Shown here piece after piece: positions 17,701 through 26,030 of a stretch of DNA of 64,000 nucleotides. Source of the DNA: Clostridium_B lapidicellarium (lineage in GTDB: Bacteria > Bacillota > Clostridia > Clostridiales > Clostridiaceae); NCBI RefSeq assembly GCF_041224415.1, contig NZ_JBGFFE010000002.1, positions 271,837-335,836 of the forward strand. Direction: 5' to 3'. The position numbers were made by a program, and so were the translations under genes. Numbering within the stretch: the first letter of the stretch is position 1; each line of letters opens with the position of its first letter. Under the pieces are notes generated by a model. The model saw only the letters and a program-made list of their open reading frames with translations, searched no databases and was not told the DNA's origin.

Positions 17701-18802
17701 AATTATCCGTTATCCTCCGGATTGAATCATTTAAACCATTTAGAGAACTTGGATCATTGCCAAGCACACTGATACACAATGGTCTTATTTCTTCAGGTAT
17801 TTTTTCTGTCAGCACTCTGAGTGCCTTGCTTCTTTGACTTGTTATCAACACCCTTTTACCATGGGCAAGAAGATGACATATTAAATTGACTATGGTATGA
17901 CTTTTGCCAGTACCTGGAGGTCCCTGAACGACTACTCCATAGTTTTGGGAAATTTTCTTTACTATTTCTTTTTGCTCTAAATTTGCAGGCAACGGAAAAA
18001 GTAAATCCTCTCCTACTTTTTCCCATTCATGTTTTTCTTCATCATTACAGTCAATATTTTTTTCATCTACCAATGCCCTTATAGTCTCAGGTATTTTACA
18101 GCCATTATCTATAGCCTTAATTATATTATTTATTTCGATCTGCCACAATTTAGCATTACTTTTTCTTACAAAAATAACAGAAGTATTATATATATTTGGA
18201 TATTCTTCAAAGTTAATTCTCTTTTTTGAAAAATTACTTTTTTTAAATTCCCCCGAAATATCTATATATGAAAAAAGTTTTAAAAATATTTGTTCAATTT
18301 GTTTTAAATTTCTCGGATCCAGGTTAATTCTATTTATCCTATCAGCTAAAGCAAAAATATCATGTATATTACATTCCTCAAATCCCTCAAATAATGAGGT
18401 TTCCAAAACAGTTTTACTTGAAGGGATCAGTGTAAATACCTCTTTTCCTCTGTCAAACCCTATTTTCATCCTTGTAGTTAGTACAGGATGAAGGATCTTT
18501 TCATTCCCTCTTTTCCACAGGAGTAAACCATGTCCAAAAACTACTTCAAAATTATCCTCATTTTTTTCATTTTCCTGATATATATGGAAAAATTCTTCAT
18601 ACAGCTTGCCGCACTTTATATTTACTTCAATCCAAGGTTCATTTATATTCAGTTTATTTACAGTACATCCCGATATGTGTGAAAAATCCTCTTCCCAATA
18701 AAATTTCTCATAATCATATACACTTCTTATAACCTTCCTATTTAATTTTTTCAAGCTCAATAAATAAGAAAATATATTTTTTACCCTGTTCCTATAATCC
18801 AT
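14720..18802 (-). CDS. Large SF1 (Upf1/DNA2-like) helicase with C-terminal nuclease-like domain
   Basis: About 1,360 residues. A unique N-terminal region precedes Walker A, VQGPPGTGKSHTIVNL, near residue 293. A long coiled, Lys/Glu-rich insertion follows. The DEAD-equivalent IIFDESSQSD lies near residue 957 with the later motifs GDDNQISPEVVG and SFQGDERDIMFLSMV, and NVAASRARNQMWLFHS is motif VI-like. The last 120 residues (EFQKDVYNLIKNRGY...KIGKYKMDFIVEG) look like a Vsr/DUF559-type restriction-endonuclease fold with a conserved Asp. Proteins of this plan are frequent in defence islands, but this one stands alone between prdR and a DedA gene. ATG 18802 is preferred (AGGAGGG upstream). Substrate and role are unproven. 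Confidence 0.8.
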   Translation of the reverse strand: MDYRNRVKNIFSYLLSLKKLNRKVIRSVYDYEKFYWEEDFSHISGCTVNKLNINEPWIEVNIKCGKLYEEFFHIYQENEKNEDNFEVVFGHGLLLWKRGNEKILHPVLTTRMKIGFDRGKEVFTLIPSSKTVLETSLFEGFEECNIHDIFALADRINRINLDPRNLKQIEQIFLKLFSYIDISGEFKKSNFSKKRINFEEYPNIYNTSVIFVRKSNAKLWQIEINNIIKAIDNGCKIPETIRALVDEKNIDCNDEEKHEWEKVGEDLLFPLPANLEQKEIVKKISQNYGVVVQGPPGTGKSHTIVNLICHLLAHGKRVLITSQRSKALRVLTEKIPEEIRPLCISVLGNDPSSLNGLNDSIRRITDNLSMDADSMRREVELLENKLEFCKERQNELYKKFKCIQELERKNVNYDGREYTLMDIAKWVRSNRKKYCWLEDRISMEDIMPLTEREFDLLIYLREVVDKNQKYEFDNLKGVIGKIPEDDEICGKISEYKKLRLEYHRYIKMLKGWYVPCDSVCEYDKLLALLEECKGKITILGEGVWGSIFNKYYNSNLTRQTFKDLLYKSNNCMLIFSKIRNQIRNHNIEISDDIDIDSFLENFEVLYSCFDKKGKIGKIFIMTHPECNYVLKNCKVDGVPLRNMEQAIIVKLYIQQRQIVNELKNIWNNTMRDYGLKTVTLSMKPSDMVIMEKNLEYLQEIVNWDMKYKKLIEKNLGRIAFPKDIDWHNKESYDYLAECVKAIKGVNTYNDDKAYIEVFKKTIKNTGKLKKLYEAVDKLNVEEVKAVLQELREIKGLKNKCIKIDELVDKLSKVCPETAENIIDNWGSGKEKFNDWAQAWKWAQWNSLLDHMYSLNLEKIEGAIGIEKSREKEIIKEMVSKKTWYNQILRTTENEKRSLFSWMQAVKRIGKGRGKMVPEYRKIAQREMEKCKKIIPVWIMPLNRVIENVKLSKNMFDVIIFDESSQSDLFSLCALMRAKRAVIVGDDNQISPEVVGVDQRTMYNLINKYLKEIPQRQWFDLQTSLYDTALRVFPARLMLKEHFRCVPEIINFSNNLVYSGEMLTLRYPRINERFYPVINTIKVEEGVRDSSKPVNIKEAECLVDKVAACCRDSKYSNMSMGVISLLGEAQGRLIENMLKEKIGVKEIIRRKLICGDAYSFQGDERDIMFLSMVISKNVKFAPLTKENDIKRFNVAASRARNQMWLFHSVDLKDLNQECVRYSLLNYCLNYDKNGSDSRNIEYIFQTEFQKDVYNLIKNRGYKVTPEIKIGKYKMDFIVEGVRNRVAVICEGDMPSEEYNWREAVERQLDLERVGWVFYRIMGSEFYHDPERTMKKLWNKLDNIGIERYGIQTADAKVLKVV

Positions 18803-18939
18803 AATCTCCCTCCTAATAATGGCCAATTAAATAGTATATTTACTTTTATGTTAAATTATACCATCGAATGAGGAAAATTTCAAAATTTTCGTTAAACAAA
18901 ATTCACATATTCATGACAGTATTTTTCTACAATTATTTA

Positions 18940-18978
18940 AAAATTAAAAGAAGCAAGTTTTAAAATAAAGCTCACTTC
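18940..18978 (-). terminator. Intrinsic terminator of the DedA gene
   Basis: On the minus strand GAAGTGAG and CTTGCTTC form an eight-pair stem with two G-U pairs, followed by TTTTAATTTTT. The stem overlaps the DedA stop codon. Confidence 0.6.
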
Positions 18979-19571
18979 CTGACTTTTTTCACTATTATTT
19001 TGTAAACAATAAATCCTATTATCACAATCACTAAGGCCATATCAGCAAAATGGAACCAACTTCTTATAATTGTCCAATTCTCTCCCATCTTATATCCAGC
19101 ATATCCTAAAAATATGCTCCACAACAGGGAACCTAACAGAGTATAAACAACAAATTTTTTGATTTCCATTTTACTTATACCTGCAGGAAGAGAAATAAAA
19201 GTTCTAATTATAGGTAAAAGTCTGGAAAAAAATACAATTTTTTCTCCATATTTATTAAAATAGTAATCACTTTTCTCAAGACGTGACTTAGACAACCTAA
19301 GTTTATCTGCATATTTTTCAACTAAAGGTCTTCCTCCTATTCTTCCTAAAAAATAAGCACCTATAGAGCCTAACATCCCGCCTAGTGTCCCAAATACTAT
19401 AATAAGTAATAAATTTAACCTCCCGGTAAAACTCAAATATCCCCCAAAAGGTAATATAGCTTCACTGGGAATAGGTATACATGCACTTTCCAATGCCATT
19501 GCTGCAGTTATACCTATATAACCAGTTTTATCTAAAACAAAAATAACTGCATTTATTAAGCTTTCTACCAT
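18972..19571 (-). CDS. DedA-family membrane protein
   Basis: About 199 residues with four to five hydrophobic segments. Family landmarks are ESACIPIPSEAILPFGGYL near the N-terminus, GAYFLGRIGG in the middle and FFSRLLPIIRTFISLPAGISKM with the conserved Arg residues. DedA proteins act in membrane homeostasis; several are now linked to undecaprenyl phosphate or phospholipid flipping, but the substrate here cannot be read from sequence. ATG 19571 (GAGAGGAAAT upstream) is preferred to the open-frame start at 19589. It follows the LacI-type regulator gene by about 50 bp and may share its transcript. Confidence 0.88.
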   Translation of the reverse strand: MVESLINAVIFVLDKTGYIGITAAMALESACIPIPSEAILPFGGYLSFTGRLNLLLIIVFGTLGGMLGSIGAYFLGRIGGRPLVEKYADKLRLSKSRLEKSDYYFNKYGEKIVFFSRLLPIIRTFISLPAGISKMEIKKFVVYTLLGSLLWSIFLGYAGYKMGENWTIIRSWFHFADMALVIVIIGFIVYKIIVKKVRK

Positions 19572-19620
19572 CGTTATTTCCTCTCTCACTGGGATGAATG
19601 TATATATTTATACATAATCA

Positions 19621-20616
19621 TTATTTGCAGGAATCTCTTTCAATTAACTCATGTGGCAATATATAATTTCTTTCTTCCAATTTTTCTTTATTTATCATTT
19701 TTATAAGCATTCTCATACCTATTGAACCCATATCATAAATAGGCTGTGATATAGTTGTCAACTTAGGATAAAATACAGATGCCAAATATACATTATTAAA
19801 TCCCATTACATCTATATCTTCAGGTACCCTGATTCCATTATCCCTGAGTGCATTTATAACTCCAACAGCTATCTCATCGCTGGTGCAAAATATTGAATCT
19901 ATTTTTGTTTTACTCAATATTACATTTATACCTTTATATCCATTTCTAGCTCTAGAACTAGTAAAATAAATCCTATTTTCATCAAGTGTTAGGTTATTTT
20001 TTTCAAGAGCCTTTTTATAACCTCTATATCTCATAGCACTGGCATTGACTATATCCTCTCCTGCACCTATATAAGCTATTCTTTTGTTACCTTTTTTTAT
20101 TAAATATGTAACTCCATCATAGGCTGCCTTTTCATTGTCAATAGTTACACTTGGAATATCCTCGCCTTTACTCTTGCTTTCCACCAAAACCATAGGAAAT
20201 TGAAGTTGTTTTATAAGGCTTAAAATATTGGGTTCAAGAGAATTGCTCATATACAAGACTCCGTCCACCATTTTTTCTTTTAAAACTTTTAAATACTCCA
20301 TTTCCTTTTCTATATTCAAATCAGTATTGCACAGTATTATATTATAGTCATATATATTTGCTACATCCTCAGCTCCCCTTACAATTTCAGGATAAAATTG
20401 ATTGGATATATCTGGGATAATTATTCCTATAGTTCTTGTTCTCTGTGTTTTAAGACTTCTTGCCACTATATTCGGCCTATATCCCAATTTTTTAATAGCT
20501 TCTACTACTCTCTTCTTAGTTTCTTCGTTTACAACGTCTACATCATTAAGTACTCTAGATACCGTAGCTATCGAAACTCCAGCTTCTCTTGCCACGTCTT
20601 TAATTGATGCCGCCAC
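19621..20616 (-). CDS. ccpA: LacI-family regulator, probable catabolite control protein CcpA
   Basis: A 331-residue LacI/GalR repressor. The N-terminal helix-turn-helix reads SIKDVAREAGVSIATVSRVLN, the hinge helix is YRPNIVARSLKTQ, and a periplasmic-binding-protein-like core follows (TIGIIIPDISNQFYPEIVRGAEDVA). The sequence has the character of clostridial CcpA, and the gene adjacent to ileS is CcpA in Clostridium acetobutylicum as I recall, which supports the name. CcpA with HPr-Ser-P represses or activates genes at cre sites according to carbon supply. A sugar-specific LacI repressor is the alternative, but no sugar operon is nearby. Confidence 0.72.
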   Translation of the reverse strand: MAASIKDVAREAGVSIATVSRVLNDVDVVNEETKKRVVEAIKKLGYRPNIVARSLKTQRTRTIGIIIPDISNQFYPEIVRGAEDVANIYDYNIILCNTDLNIEKEMEYLKVLKEKMVDGVLYMSNSLEPNILSLIKQLQFPMVLVESKSKGEDIPSVTIDNEKAAYDGVTYLIKKGNKRIAYIGAGEDIVNASAMRYRGYKKALEKNNLTLDENRIYFTSSRARNGYKGINVILSKTKIDSIFCTSDEIAVGVINALRDNGIRVPEDIDVMGFNNVYLASVFYPKLTTISQPIYDMGSIGMRMLIKMINKEKLEERNYILPHELIERDSCK

Positions 20617-20739
20617 TTTATATCACCTACCAATTTGTGTTTTTTATAATTATACTTATAAAATTACATTATTACAAGATAATTTACATATTTTTATCAA
20701 TCACCAACATTTTAATGCAACAGATTGATTTAAACAACC

Positions 20740-20778
20740 CTCAGTTCCAGGTAAAATCAAAAATTTCCCGGAACTGAG
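20740..20778 (-). terminator. Hairpin after ileS
   Basis: CTCAGTTCC (20740-20748) pairs with GGAACTGAG (20770-20778); an inner GG/CC extends the stem past a bulge. On the minus strand the following sequence is GGTTGTTTAAATC, a weak U-tract. It separates ileS from the ccpA-like gene. Confidence 0.55.
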
Positions 20779-20822
20779 AATATTATTTATCAAAAATCTA
20801 TAACTTATCTCGTTGACTTATC

Positions 20823-23800
20823 TCATTTTGCCACTTCCATAGCTATATTAAATTTTTCCCCGTTGATATCACATTCACTATACTTTTTATCGGTATTATA
20901 GACAATATTTAAAGAGAGAGTTTCTTTTTTAATTCTACTTTCAAATTTTTTTACTACAGCTTCAAGTTTCCCACTTCCTGAAACATATAAATTTATTTTA
21001 TCTGAAACTTCAAATCCACTTTCCTTTCTCATATTCTGCACCTTACTTAAAATTTCCCTTAAATCTCCCTCTTCTTTAAGTTCTTCTGTAATAGTGGTCT
21101 CCAGAATAATACCTCTGCTCCCTTCACCTGCAAATGCAAAACCCTCACGGCCTTCCATGGTGATAAGAAGATTATCTGAAGTCAGTTCTATCTCTGTATT
21201 TTCTATATTTATCTTTACAGTTTCATTATCATTTATTTTTTTTGCAAGTTTTACCTGATCCATGGAAGAGATCTTTTTCCTTATTTGCGGTATCAGTTTT
21301 CCATATTTCTTACCCAGCACTGGTAAATTAGGTTTTATGTTGAAATCTACATATTTTGATAGATCCGCATTGAATTCAATGTTTTTAATATTCAATTCGT
21401 CTTTTATTATTTTTCCATAATAATCAGGTAAAGTATTTACACTTACAAGCATTTCTGAAAGAGGCTGCCTATTTTTGATATTGGCAGTGTTTCTAGCACT
21501 TCTTCCCAACTTAACTATCTTATAGGCCTCATCCATATCTCTTTCCAGATTTTCATCAACTGCACTTTCATCATATTTAGGCCATTTACATAAATGTACA
21601 CTTTCCGGTGCATCTTTGTCAAGATTTACCACGAGATTTTGATAGATTTCTTCTGTCATAAATGGTACAAAAGGTGCCGCTATTAAAACCAGTGTATTAA
21701 GTACCTTATATAGTGTTACATATGCACCTATTTTATCTTCTGTCAAATGTGAACCCCAAAACCTTGTTCTATTTCTTCTCACATACCAATTAGAAAGCTG
21801 ATCAACAAAATCTCCGATATTTTGAGCTGCTTGAGTGATCCTATAATTATCCAAATGATCTTCAGTCTCTCTTATAAGTGAATTCAATCTGGAAATTATC
21901 CACTTATCCATTACATTTTTACTGACAAAATCCCTGTAATTCAGTGGATTGAAATTATCTAAATCTGCATAAAGCACATAGAACGAATACACATTCCAGA
22001 GAGTTCCCAAAAACTTTCTCTGGCTATCTTGAACAGCTTCTTCATAGAATCGAGACGGAAGCCAAGGTGCACTTTCAGTATAAAAATACCACCTAGTCGC
22101 ATCCGCTCCTTCATTTTCCAGTACCACCTCTGGACTCAATACATTTCCCTTGTGTTTTGACATTTTTATCCCATGTTTATCCAGTACATGCCCTAGAACC
22201 AAACAATTTTCAAATGGGCTCCTGTCAAATAACACAGTAGATATGGCCATAAGAGTATAGAACCATCCTCTAGTTTGATCTACCGCTTCGGATATAAATT
22301 GAGCAGGAAAATTTTGCTTAAAAAGCTCCTTGTTTTCAAAAGGATAATGATGCTGTGCAAAAGGCATGGAACCTGAATCAAACCAACAGTCAATTACATC
22401 CGAGGATCTTTTCATTTCTCTGCCGCATTTAGGACATTTTAATTTAATTTCATCAATATATGGTTTATGAAGTTCTATATTTTCAGGTACATTTATACCT
22501 TTTTCTCTTAATTCCTCAATGCTTCCTATACACTCCTTGTGTCCGCATTCACATTCCCATATTGGAAGTGGTGTACCCCAATATCTCTCTCTGCTGAGAC
22601 CCCAGTCTATTACTCCTCCAACAAAGTTTCCAAATCTTCCGGTTCTTATATTGTCAGGATACCAATTTGTATTATTGGTATTTCTAACCAGTTCATCTCT
22701 GACAGAGGACATTTTAATAAACCAGGTATCCCTCGGATAATATAAAAGAGGAGTATCACATCTCCAGCAAAATGGGTAAGAGTGAGTGAATTTCTCTGTT
22801 TTATAAAGTATTCCCTTTTCCTTTAAATACTCTATTATCTTGGGCTCTGCATTTTTTACAAATATTCCCTTCCAGGGTGTAACTTCTTCTTTAAATCTAC
22901 CCTGTGTATCTACAGAATTGGTCATAGGTATGTCATACTTTTTACAGCTTTTACTGTCATCTTCACCAAAAGCAGGGGCAGTATGCACTATCCCGGTACC
23001 ATCAGTCAAAGTTACATAATCTGCATGGATCACATAATGTGCCCTGCCCTTAAAAGATACAAAATTGAACATCGGTTCATAGTCCAGGCCAACCAATTCT
23101 GTTCCTTTGAATTTTTTCAAGATTCTGTACTCATCTTCCAGTTTATTCAAAAGAGCTTCTGCCAATATTAAATGTTCTCCTTTGTTTAACACTTCCACGT
23201 AATCATAATTTTCATTCACTGCCAATGCCATATTATTTGGAAGTGTCCATGGAGTTGTCGTCCATGCAAGCATATATTTATTCTTATTCTTGAGTTTAAA
23301 TTTAACGTATATGGACGTTTCCTTTACATCTTTGTATCCCTGTGAAACCTCATGAGAAGAAAGTGCAGTACCGCACCTCGGACAATAGGGTACTACCTTA
23401 TGGCCCTTATACAAAAGCCCTTTTTTCCATATTTCCTTCAATGCCCACCATTCAGATTCTATATAGTCATTATGATAAGTTACATAGGGATTATCCATAT
23501 CCACCCAGAAACCTATCCTATCGGACATCTTTCTCCACTGACTCACATATGTAAATACACTGTCTTTACATTTCTTTATGAAATTTTCCACCCCATAATC
23601 CTCTATTTGGGGTTTACCTGAAATTCCAAGACTTTTTTCAACTTCAAGCTCCACTGGAAGACCATGGGTATCCCATCCGGCTTTTCTCAAAACCTTATAT
23701 CCCTGCATAGCTTTATATCTAGGTATAAGATCCTTCATAGACCTTGTCAAGACATGGCCTATATGCGGTTTCCCGTTAGCAGTTGGAGGTCCATCATAAA

Positions 23801-23927
23801 AAGTAAAATACTTCCCATCCCCATTCTCCTTAAAGCTTTTTTCCTCTATTTTCTTGTCTTTCCATAATTCAAGGACATCTTTTTCTCTTTGGACAAAACT
23901 TTTGCTATTGTCGATTTTTTTGTACAT
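20823..23927 (-). CDS. ileS: Isoleucyl-tRNA synthetase
   Basis: A 1,034-residue class I synthetase that charges tRNA-Ile. The HIGH signature is PHIGH at residues 54-58 and the KMSKS loop reads KMSKH near residue 590. A zinc-binding CPRCG motif occurs about residue 182, and a second cysteine set (CECGHKEC, CPKCGRE) lies in the editing/CP region. The length and the CP and C-terminal layout suit the eukaryote-like type 2 IleRS common in clostridia, which is associated with mupirocin tolerance; that is inference. Expression is controlled by the isoleucine T-box leader upstream. Confidence 0.95.
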   Translation of the reverse strand: MYKKIDNSKSFVQREKDVLELWKDKKIEEKSFKENGDGKYFTFYDGPPTANGKPHIGHVLTRSMKDLIPRYKAMQGYKVLRKAGWDTHGLPVELEVEKSLGISGKPQIEDYGVENFIKKCKDSVFTYVSQWRKMSDRIGFWVDMDNPYVTYHNDYIESEWWALKEIWKKGLLYKGHKVVPYCPRCGTALSSHEVSQGYKDVKETSIYVKFKLKNKNKYMLAWTTTPWTLPNNMALAVNENYDYVEVLNKGEHLILAEALLNKLEDEYRILKKFKGTELVGLDYEPMFNFVSFKGRAHYVIHADYVTLTDGTGIVHTAPAFGEDDSKSCKKYDIPMTNSVDTQGRFKEEVTPWKGIFVKNAEPKIIEYLKEKGILYKTEKFTHSYPFCWRCDTPLLYYPRDTWFIKMSSVRDELVRNTNNTNWYPDNIRTGRFGNFVGGVIDWGLSRERYWGTPLPIWECECGHKECIGSIEELREKGINVPENIELHKPYIDEIKLKCPKCGREMKRSSDVIDCWFDSGSMPFAQHHYPFENKELFKQNFPAQFISEAVDQTRGWFYTLMAISTVLFDRSPFENCLVLGHVLDKHGIKMSKHKGNVLSPEVVLENEGADATRWYFYTESAPWLPSRFYEEAVQDSQRKFLGTLWNVYSFYVLYADLDNFNPLNYRDFVSKNVMDKWIISRLNSLIRETEDHLDNYRITQAAQNIGDFVDQLSNWYVRRNRTRFWGSHLTEDKIGAYVTLYKVLNTLVLIAAPFVPFMTEEIYQNLVVNLDKDAPESVHLCKWPKYDESAVDENLERDMDEAYKIVKLGRSARNTANIKNRQPLSEMLVSVNTLPDYYGKIIKDELNIKNIEFNADLSKYVDFNIKPNLPVLGKKYGKLIPQIRKKISSMDQVKLAKKINDNETVKINIENTEIELTSDNLLITMEGREGFAFAGEGSRGIILETTITEELKEEGDLREILSKVQNMRKESGFEVSDKINLYVSGSGKLEAVVKKFESRIKKETLSLNIVYNTDKKYSECDINGEKFNIAMEVAK

Positions 23928-24016
23928 GATTTGACCCCTTTCTCTCTTATTATTAAATCTTTACTAATATACACATTTTATACAAGATAATGAACTAAAA
24001 TATACAGAAAATAAAT

Positions 24017-24282
24017 AAAAAAACTTCATCCAAATAGGACGAAGTTTTTTTCGCTATACCACCTATGATAATGTTTCTACTATGATATAATTTTCTTTAA
24101 CGCAGAATTACGTAAAAGTCTACTCCAGCATATATCCACAATTCCATTTCAACTTTCAAACTCCGAAGTGATTTTCTCCAATTCATTCTATGAGTTCTCA
24201 CCGTCCCTCATTCTCTGTAAGTAATTACAAATTTGGATACTCTTCTTCTTCAATGTTTCTTAAGACGACTACGATTTAATTT
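24017..24282 (-). promoter_or_regulatory. T-box riboswitch (Ile) of ileS
   Basis: The leader has the T-box parts in order on the minus strand: AGAGTA near the stem I base, CAGAGA, a GGTGA distal motif, and a specifier loop with ATC (24172-24170) followed by A and a CTTCGGAG stem. A T-box variant GGTGGTATAGCG follows, in which TGGT (24061-24058) can pair with the ACCA end of tRNA-Ile. A perfect terminator, ACTTC/GAAGT with flanking A7 and T7 (24017-24051), completes it. Uncharged tRNA-Ile would stabilise the antiterminator and allow ileS transcription. Confidence 0.92.
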
Positions 24283-24288
24283 CCTTCT

Positions 24289-24317
24289 ATTATATTATAT
24301 GATTTTTTCATTGTCAA
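24289..24317 (-). promoter_or_regulatory. Promoter of ileS
   Basis: On the minus strand TTGACA (24312-24317) and TATAAT (24289-24294) are perfect hexamers 17 bp apart. They lie directly upstream of the T-box leader, placing the transcript start near 24282. Confidence 0.8.
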
Positions 24318-24408
24318 TAATTTATGCTATATTATTAATAATACACCTATAATATTCATATAATAACACCAACAATAAAAAAAGTCTTTTATAAAGGGGA
24401 TATGCTTT

Positions 24409-25041
24409 ATGAAAATAAAATGGTTAGGCCACTCTAGTTTTCTATTGCAGGATTCAATGGGCCGTACACTTCTAACAGATCCTTTTGACGGAACCGTAGG
24501 TTACAAGGTTTTCCAAGATAAAGTGGATTCAATTACAATAAGTCACAATCATTTTGACCACAACTATACGAAAAATGTAAAGTACAGCCATATTATAGAC
24601 AAACCAGGTTTCTTTAATCCAGATGGTATATCAATTGTGGGAATACCTTCTTATCACGACAAAGTGAAAGGTGCAAAACGTGGCAAAAATATAATATTTG
24701 TAATAGAAATGGACAATTATAGAATATGTCATCTTGGAGATATAGGATATGTGCTATCTAAAGATGAGATAGATAAATTAGGCAAAATAGATGTATTGAT
24801 GATTCCAGTAGGGGGTAACTTTACCATAGACGGTAAAGAAGCTGCAATACTTGCTAAATCCATCAACAGTCATATAATAATTCCCATGCACTATAAAACT
24901 TCCCTGCTGACTTTTGAACTGGATGGATTGGAGAAATTCCTCAAATACGTAAAAAATGCTGAAAGAGTTAAAAGCAATACTCTGGTTGTAGAAAACAATC
25001 TGGAGAAATACAATTTAGTCAAGATACTTGATTTCAAATAG
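24409..25041 (+). CDS. Metal-dependent hydrolase, metallo-beta-lactamase fold (UPF0173)
   Basis: A 210-residue MBL-fold protein starting MKIKWLGHSSFLL. The zinc ligand motif is SHNHFDHN (residues of about 45-52), with an asymmetric histidine in SYHD, HLGD (the bridging Asp) and a late MHYK histidine. This pattern matches the UPF0173/YtkL-like metal-dependent hydrolases, whose natural substrate is unknown. AAAGGGGA lies upstream of the ATG. The gene converges on the ArsR regulator with only 3 bp between the stops and has no operon partner. Confidence 0.85.
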   Translation: MKIKWLGHSSFLLQDSMGRTLLTDPFDGTVGYKVFQDKVDSITISHNHFDHNYTKNVKYSHIIDKPGFFNPDGISIVGIPSYHDKVKGAKRGKNIIFVIEMDNYRICHLGDIGYVLSKDEIDKLGKIDVLMIPVGGNFTIDGKEAAILAKSINSHIIIPMHYKTSLLTFELDGLEKFLKYVKNAERVKSNTLVVENNLEKYNLVKILDFK

Positions 25042-25044
25042 CTT

Positions 25045-25410
25045 TTAACTGTGTTCAACATGTTCCAGTCCTGCATTGAACAATTTGTTTATATGTTCGT
25101 CATCTAAAGAATAATATACTGATTTCCCATCTCTTCTAAATTTAACCAAACGAGCTGTCTTTAAAATTCTAAGCTGGTGAGATATAGCGGACTGACTCAT
25201 TTGAAGTATTTCCGCTATATCACATACACAGAGCTCTTTCTTAAACAGTGCATATATTATCTTAATCCTTGTAAAATCACCCAACACTTTAAAAAGGCCA
25301 GAAAGATCCCTAAAGACTTTTTCATCCAGCATACTTTCTTTAACACTTTTTATACAATCTTCATGAAGTTCAGTACAAGAACACACTTCAATTTCCGAGT
25401 CCTCTTTCAC
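25045..25410 (-). CDS. ArsR/SmtB-family metal-sensing repressor (CadC-like)
   Basis: A 121-residue winged-helix repressor. ELCVCDIAEIL contains the CxC pair of the alpha-3 metal site, and the N-terminal EVCSCTELHEDC supplies further cysteines, the arrangement seen in CadC-type sensors of Cd(II), Pb(II) or similar thiophilic ions. SAISHQLRILKTARLV is the recognition helix. Such repressors leave DNA when metal binds. No transporter gene is adjacent, so the regulon must be elsewhere or autoregulatory. The start is GTG 25410, with GAGGGG upstream. The exact metal cannot be read from sequence. Confidence 0.88.
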   Translation of the reverse strand: MKEDSEIEVCSCTELHEDCIKSVKESMLDEKVFRDLSGLFKVLGDFTRIKIIYALFKKELCVCDIAEILQMSQSAISHQLRILKTARLVKFRRDGKSVYYSLDDEHINKLFNAGLEHVEHS

Positions 25411-25434
25411 ATTATCAACCCCTCACTATGGAGT

Positions 25435-25464
25435 ATTATAATATATTTAATTAGAGTCTTTCAA
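25435..25464 (-). promoter_or_regulatory. Promoter of the ArsR-type gene
   Basis: On the minus strand TTGAAA (25459-25464) and TATAAT (25435-25440) are 18 bp apart, about 25 bp upstream of the GTG start. I see no clear 12-2-12 ArsR operator dyad here. Confidence 0.55.
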
Positions 25465-25494
25465 GTAAATTCAACAGTAGGATAAAAATAATTT

Positions 25495-26007
25495 TCAATT
25501 ATAAAGCATTTCCACAACCTTGTGGGATTTTAAACTCTTTTTTACATCAATAATCCTTTGATTGCCTGAACCCTTGAATTTTAATTTACTGTCCTTTTTA
25601 TCTTCTTCAAATTTTCCATCAACCAATACATCTACATTGTTTATCAAGCTCTGCCACTGTTCATTTTGAGTGCTGCCAACAATATATTCAAAAGTATACC
25701 CCGTATAACACCATATATTCAAACCCAGCCGCTCTATTTTCTCTGCCAGGTAGGCGAACTCACCTGCCTGTTCAAAGGGATCTCCGCCTGAAAATGTTAC
25801 TCCAGTTATCAAGGGATTGTTTTTAACCTGCATAATCAATTCATCTGTATCTTCAAGTTCTCCTCCACTAAAATCATGGGTGGAAGGATTAAAGCATCCT
25901 CTGCAGTTGTGCCTGCATCCTTGAGCAAAAAATACCCTCCTCATTCCAGGTCCATTGACTAAACTTTCATAGGCAATACCTGCAAGCCTGATTTTCTTTT
26001 TTACCAC
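25495..26007 (-). CDS. nrdG: Anaerobic ribonucleotide reductase activating protein NrdG
   Basis: About 170 residues, a radical SAM activase that generates the glycyl radical on NrdD. The cluster motif CRHNCRGC follows GPGMRRVFFAQG, and TFSGGDPFEQ is the SAM-binding GGDP motif. The start is GTG 26007 or TTG 26010, nine or six bases after GGGAGG; the frame is open back to 26046 but would then overlap nrdD. It begins about 20 bp after the nrdD stop, in the standard nrdDG order, so the two are co-transcribed. Confidence 0.95.
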   Translation of the reverse strand: MVKKKIRLAGIAYESLVNGPGMRRVFFAQGCRHNCRGCFNPSTHDFSGGELEDTDELIMQVKNNPLITGVTFSGGDPFEQAGEFAYLAEKIERLGLNIWCYTGYTFEYIVGSTQNEQWQSLINNVDVLVDGKFEEDKKDSKLKFKGSGNQRIIDVKKSLKSHKVVEMLYN

Positions 26008-26030
26008 CAAGATTCGCCTCCCTAGACAAT

